64,000 nt of DNA from Clostridiales bacterium (GTDB taxonomy: Bacteria > Bacillota > Clostridia > Caldicoprobacterales > DTU083): NCBI GenBank assembly GCA_012842605.1, contig DUSN01000069.1:1-64000 (forward strand), read 5' to 3'. The notes below the pieces were generated by a model. It had not been told where the DNA came from. It worked only from the letters and a program-made list of their open reading frames with translations, and did not search any database. Positions 60,894 to 64,000 of the stretch are shown here, one piece after another; position 1 is the stretch's first letter; the number at the start of each line of letters is the position of its first letter. The translations under genes were made by a program, and so were the position numbers.

Positions 60894-61661
60894 GTGTTTG
60901 GCATAGAGCGAAGAAACAGTCTTTTATCTCTTTTGCATGATAAAAAGAGTATAACAGTTCAGGAAGCAGCGGCTATATTCCAGGTTACCGAGGAAACCAT
61001 CCGCCGTGACTTAAAAGTTATGGAAGGGCAAGGTCTGCTTATCCGCACCCACGGTGGTGCAGTTTTGGCTGACGATATTAAATCGGAAGCCTCACTGGAG
61101 ATACGGGAAGGCATCAATATCAAGGGCAAGAACAAAATAGGAAGAATGGCTGCTTCTCTGGTTAAAGACGGGGACACCTTGTTTTTGGATGCCAGTACCT
61201 CTTCTCTTTATGTTGCCAGGCATCTAAAAGAAAAAAAAGGGTTGACTGTCATCACTAATGCAGAACGAATCATTTTAGAACTTGCTCAATGTGATGACAT
61301 AACCCTTATATCCACCGGTGGATTTGTAAGAAGAAAAAGCCTTTCCTGTGTAGGAAAGGCTGCTGAAAATGCTGTCAGCAGTTATCATGCCGATAAAGTG
61401 TTTTTTTCCTGCAAGGGTTTTTCCCCCCGGTTGGGCGCTACCGATTCAAACGAACAGGAATCTAATATACGAAGGCTTATGATACAGCACTCCACAGAAG
61501 CCGTTTTCCTCTGCGATCATACTAAGTTTGACAGGGTAGGATACATCGCTACAGCTCATCTGGAGGATATCACCTGCCTGATCTCCGATACCCCGCTGCC
61601 CGGCGACTGGGAAACCCAGATAGCGGGCAAAGGCGTTAAGGTTATTTACCCAAATCCTTAA
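60894..61661 (+). CDS. DeoR/GlpR-family transcriptional regulator
   Basis: A 255-aa regulator. The N-terminal helix-turn-helix is typical (ITVQEAAAIFQVTEETIRRD, then LIRTHGGAVL), followed by a sugar-phosphate-sensing DeoRC domain with GDTLFLDASTSSLYVARHL and VFFSCKGFS. Such repressors are released by phosphorylated sugars. GTG 60894 after AGGTG gives the usual length; a frame from GTG 60840 would add 18 atypical residues. It probably controls its own operon and the divergent SorE-like gene through the sites at 58434-58549. Its 3' end overlaps the convergent aldolase by 20 bp. Confidence 0.88.
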   Translation: MFGIERRNSLLSLLHDKKSITVQEAAAIFQVTEETIRRDLKVMEGQGLLIRTHGGAVLADDIKSEASLEIREGINIKGKNKIGRMAASLVKDGDTLFLDASTSSLYVARHLKEKKGLTVITNAERIILELAQCDDITLISTGGFVRRKSLSCVGKAAENAVSSYHADKVFFSCKGFSPRLGATDSNEQESNIRRLMIQHSTEAVFLCDHTKFDRVGYIATAHLEDITCLISDTPLPGDWETQIAGKGVKVIYPNP

Positions 61662-62700
61662 CCAGGCTTTTGCGGTATTTCTCGCTTTCCCAATTAGCTA
61701 TGAATTCGATTTCCTTTTCATTCATCGATTTAATAGGCAGCCCCAGCCTGCTGATGTTGTCAATTACATAAACATAGGCCAGCAATGTCTCTTCCATGGT
61801 CTGTGCTTCAGACTCATTTGTCAGGTATACAATTTCTCCTGTTTCAGAGTTTATGTTCAGCTTGTTGTCCATGGTGTCTACTGCAAGACTGCCGTTTAGA
61901 TAAACCAGCTGGTCCGGATACAGCACAATCCGGTCAAAAAAGTCAGGGCTGACTTTATTGTTTTTAAAGTAGTTAATCAAGTATTCGGTTCTGCTTGCAT
62001 ATTTGTTCTCATCTAATTTCAAAAGCTTCAATTCAGGATATGTATCATTGATTCCAAAATAAGCTTTAATCTTGTCATTAGCCATGTTGTGCAATTCTAC
62101 GCATTCTCTTGCATCATCAGCTGTTGCTATTAAGCCATGGTTTTCCATAAAAATCAGCTGGGGGAAACGGTTGGTTTCTTTTAAGCAATTGTCCACTGCG
62201 TCCTTGATGCGCAATGTCAGGCAGAAACCAGGGTTTATGTATGGAATCCAGGCAACGGCTATATTCCCTTCGCCAAAAATCTTATCCATAAGCTCTCTGC
62301 CGTTTTGTGAACAGCATATTATATTAGCATATACCGGATGGGTATGAATAACATATTTTTTCAATATAGAATGAAAACCGGCCTCTACCGATGGTCTTAA
62401 TGTCTTAAGCCCCTCCATATGCACCACATTGGTTTTCACAAATTCAGTGCTTTCTTTTTCATAATCCCGGTCCTGGCTTAAGTCTACCTGATTATAGTAT
62501 TCAACTATATTTTTGAAGTTCACTACTACGTATCCTTCGCCTGGAGTAATTTGTTTAAGCTTGAAGCCGGAGGCTTTTACAGCCATCAATTCATCATTCA
62601 GTTTTACTGATGTGTTGCCGCCCCCGCCCTGGGTATACTCAATTGGAATACCCACCTCTTTTGATATAAACTCCAGATTTTTCAGTTCTTCCTCAAACAT
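61642..62700 (-). CDS. Class II aldolase/adducin family protein
   Basis: A 352-aa protein of the zinc-dependent class II aldolase family (fuculose/rhamnulose-phosphate aldolase type). TQGGGGNTSVKLNDELMAVKA binds the phosphate, KYVIHTHPVYANIICC provides two zinc His, and MENHGLIATADDA the third. It is about 100 residues longer than FucA/AraD, with a C-terminal extension from about residue 230, as in rhamnulose-phosphate aldolase/dehydrogenase-type N-domains. It likely cleaves a ketose phosphate to dihydroxyacetone phosphate and an aldehyde. Convergent with, and probably linked to, the DeoR operon. Confidence 0.82.
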   Translation of the reverse strand: MFEEELKNLEFISKEVGIPIEYTQGGGGNTSVKLNDELMAVKASGFKLKQITPGEGYVVVNFKNIVEYYNQVDLSQDRDYEKESTEFVKTNVVHMEGLKTLRPSVEAGFHSILKKYVIHTHPVYANIICCSQNGRELMDKIFGEGNIAVAWIPYINPGFCLTLRIKDAVDNCLKETNRFPQLIFMENHGLIATADDARECVELHNMANDKIKAYFGINDTYPELKLLKLDENKYASRTEYLINYFKNNKVSPDFFDRIVLYPDQLVYLNGSLAVDTMDNKLNINSETGEIVYLTNESEAQTMEETLLAYVYVIDNISRLGLPIKSMNEKEIEFIANWESEKYRKSLVKDLGK

Positions 62701-62805
62701 GCCGAATCCCCCTCATTTATTATAAATTTACGTCTATTGTTAGTCTGATTAATGCCTATTCTTCATTCAGGCTTCTATCTGCCGTTTCTTTTAAAATTAT
62801 CTTTT

Positions 62806-63051
62806 TCATATTCCTGCCAGGTATTCCTGAAGTGCCTTAGCCAGCTGATCCGGGCAGGAGGTGTTGCCCTGGCACTGGATTCCATTCAGCTTTTCAATCA
62901 CATCCACAACCCTCATGCCTTCTACCAGACGACCGATGGCTTCCAGGTTTCCATCACATCCATTTTCAAACCGGACTGAATGGAGTATTCCTTCTTCCAC
63001 TTCAAACTCTATAATGCTGGAGCATACTCCCCTTGTTTTATAAGTTGCCAC
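62806..63051 (-). CDS. TSCPD-domain protein (TIGR03905 type)
   Basis: An 81-aa small protein with ATYKTRGVCSSIIEFEVEEG, RFENGCDGNLEAIGRLVEGM and the signature GNTSCPDQLAKALQEY. TSCPD domains also occur at the end of B12-dependent ribonucleotide reductases; the free-standing form has no settled role. The four Cys suggest metal binding. GTG 63051 with AAGGGGAG is preferred: the longer frame to 63120 adds residues absent from relatives. Confidence 0.85.
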   Translation of the reverse strand: MATYKTRGVCSSIIEFEVEEGILHSVRFENGCDGNLEAIGRLVEGMRVVDVIEKLNGIQCQGNTSCPDQLAKALQEYLAGI

Positions 63052-63160
63052 TCCCAAAACTCCCCTTACTATTTTGATATACTTTTTCTTTCCACCTAAT
63101 AAAACATCTGCTCTTAACAAAGCTTAAATTTACGCAGGCTGCCGGAAGGCTGCCTTTAGT

Positions 63161-64000
63161 CTAAAACTCAGCTGACTTGGGTGTCCTTGGGAAGGGGATC
63201 ACGTCTCTTATATTGCTCATTCCTGTAAGGTACATAATTGCCCTTTCAAAGCCCAGTCCAAAACCTGCATGACGGGTACCGCCATACTTCCTTAAGTCAC
63301 GATACCACCAATAGTCTTCCTCTTTCATTCCCAATTCCCGTATTCTTTGATCCAATATTTCCAGACGTTCTTCCCTCTGGCTTCCGCCGATTATTTCACC
63401 GATGCCGGGAACAAGAAGATCCATTGCAGCTACAGTCTTACCATCGTCATTCAGGCGCATGTAGAAGGCTTTGATTTCCTTGGGATAGTCTGTAACAAAA
63501 ACAGGCTTCTTGTATACATGCTCGGTCAGATACCGTTCATGCTCTGTTTGCAAATCTGTACCCCATTCTACTTTATAATCAAAGTTATCGTTGTTCTTTT
63601 TCAGCAATTCCACAGCCTCAGTATAGGTAACATGGGCAAATTCCGAGTTTATAACATTGTTCAGACGGTCAAGCAAACCCTGGTCAATAAACTTGTTGAA
63701 GAACTCCATCTCTTCCGGTGCATGCTCCAGGACATAAGAGAAAATATATTTTATCATGTCTTCAGCCAGTGCCATGTCATCATAAAGATCCGCAAATGCC
63801 ATCTCAGGCTCAATCATCCAGAACTCGGCTGCATGCCTGGGTGTATTTGAATTTTCCGCACGGAAGGTAGGCCCAAAGGTGTATACATTCCTGAAAGCCA
63901 TGGCATAAGCTTCCGCCGACAACTGACCGCTGACTGTTAAATTGGTTTCCCTTCCGAAGAAATCATCTGAAAAATCAATTTCACCCTTATCATTTCTGGT
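63161..64000 (-). CDS. asnS: Asparaginyl-tRNA synthetase, C-terminal part (cut by window edge)
   Basis: The last 280 codons of a class II synthetase. Motif 2 is [29 protein letters not shown], and motif 3 [21 protein letters not shown], followed by the closing [13 protein letters not shown] typical of AsnS. The open frame continues past base 64000 ([20 protein letters not shown] and onward). It charges tRNA-Asn. Confidence 0.95.
   Translation of the reverse strand, partial: TRNDKGEIDFSDDFFGRETNLTVSGQLSAEAYAMAFRNVYTFGPTFRAENSNTPRHAAEFWMIEPEMAFADLYDDMALAEDMIKYIFSYVLEHAPEEMEFFNKFIDQGLLDRLNNVINSEFAHVTYTEAVELLKKNNDNFDYKVEWGTDLQTEHERYLTEHVYKKPVFVTDYPKEIKAFYMRLNDDGKTVAAMDLLVPGIGEIIGGSQREERLEILDQRIRELGMKEEDYWWYRDLRKYGGTRHAGFGLGFERAIMYLTGMSNIRDVIPFPRTPKSAEF

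Noticed and set aside
1-64000. CRISPR arrays, prophage, transposases or rRNA
   Set aside because: No spaced direct repeats, integrase, capsid or transposase signatures and no rRNA-like sequence were seen while reading the window.

Overview
The window looks like a chromosomal segment of an anaerobic, probably spore-forming member of the Clostridia (Firmicutes). The evidence is the conserved block mini-RNase III - rlmB - rae1(yacP) - sigH - tRNA - tuf at the left end, strong AGGAGG-type ribosome binding sites, many TTG and GTG starts, AT-rich promoters, and clostridial small families (DUF3842, TSCPD). The species cannot be named from this alone. No phage, IS element, CRISPR array or rRNA was seen. 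Both ends cut through genes (tuf on the left, asnS on the right).

Layout. 0-3.8 kb: housekeeping translation and sporulation-sigma block, minus strand. 4.2-7.0 kb: a GPH-type sugar symporter convergent with a GHKL sensor kinase that is broken by a one-base frameshift. 7.2-15.0 kb: a large GH94-like glycoside phosphorylase with a sulfatase, an orphan DNA methyltransferase, a stand-alone cobalamin/methionine-synthase activation-domain protein and a ZIP metal transporter. 15.2-19.4 kb: an operon of sugar isomerase/epimerase, Gfo/Idh/MocA oxidoreductase and GH2 glycosidase, bounded by a recognisable promoter and terminator, divergent from a UroD/MtaA-family gene. 20.7-26 kb: a tiny membrane protein, citrate synthase plus flavin reductase, YihY, two small unknowns and a PfkB sugar kinase. 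26-30 kb: GH38 alpha-mannosidase with a DUF4380-like protein. 30.5-47 kb: mixed functions (HAD phosphatase, CDF transporter, HtpG, SNF2 helicase, two Gfo/Idh oxidoreductases, Cu/Zn SOD, M16C peptidase, LiaF-like protein, SDR, DUF3842).

The right third (46.8-62.7 kb) is the most interesting. It holds (i) an ECF-transporter S component and P-loop kinase behind a promoter and a structured leader that ends in an intrinsic terminator just upstream of the ribosome binding site, a riboswitch-like arrangement I could not assign to a known class; (ii) a three-gene operon SDR - mannonate/gluconate-dehydratase-like enolase - lactonase that reads as an oxidative, non-phosphorylating sugar route; (iii) an E2 - E3 - fused E1(alpha+beta) 2-oxoacid dehydrogenase operon with unusual order and domain features; (iv) a sorbose-1-phosphate-reductase-like dehydrogenase divergent from sorbitol-6-phosphate dehydrogenase, a PHP phosphoesterase and a DeoR regulator, convergent with a class II aldolase.

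Taken together the accessory genes suggest a saccharolytic anaerobe that takes up and dismantles oligosaccharides and sugar acids or alcohols inside the cell: none of the glycosidases seems to carry a signal peptide. Only one sugar transporter (the GPH symporter) is present, so uptake for most of these pathways must be encoded elsewhere. All assignments come from reading the sequence and from memory of the families; no database search was run.
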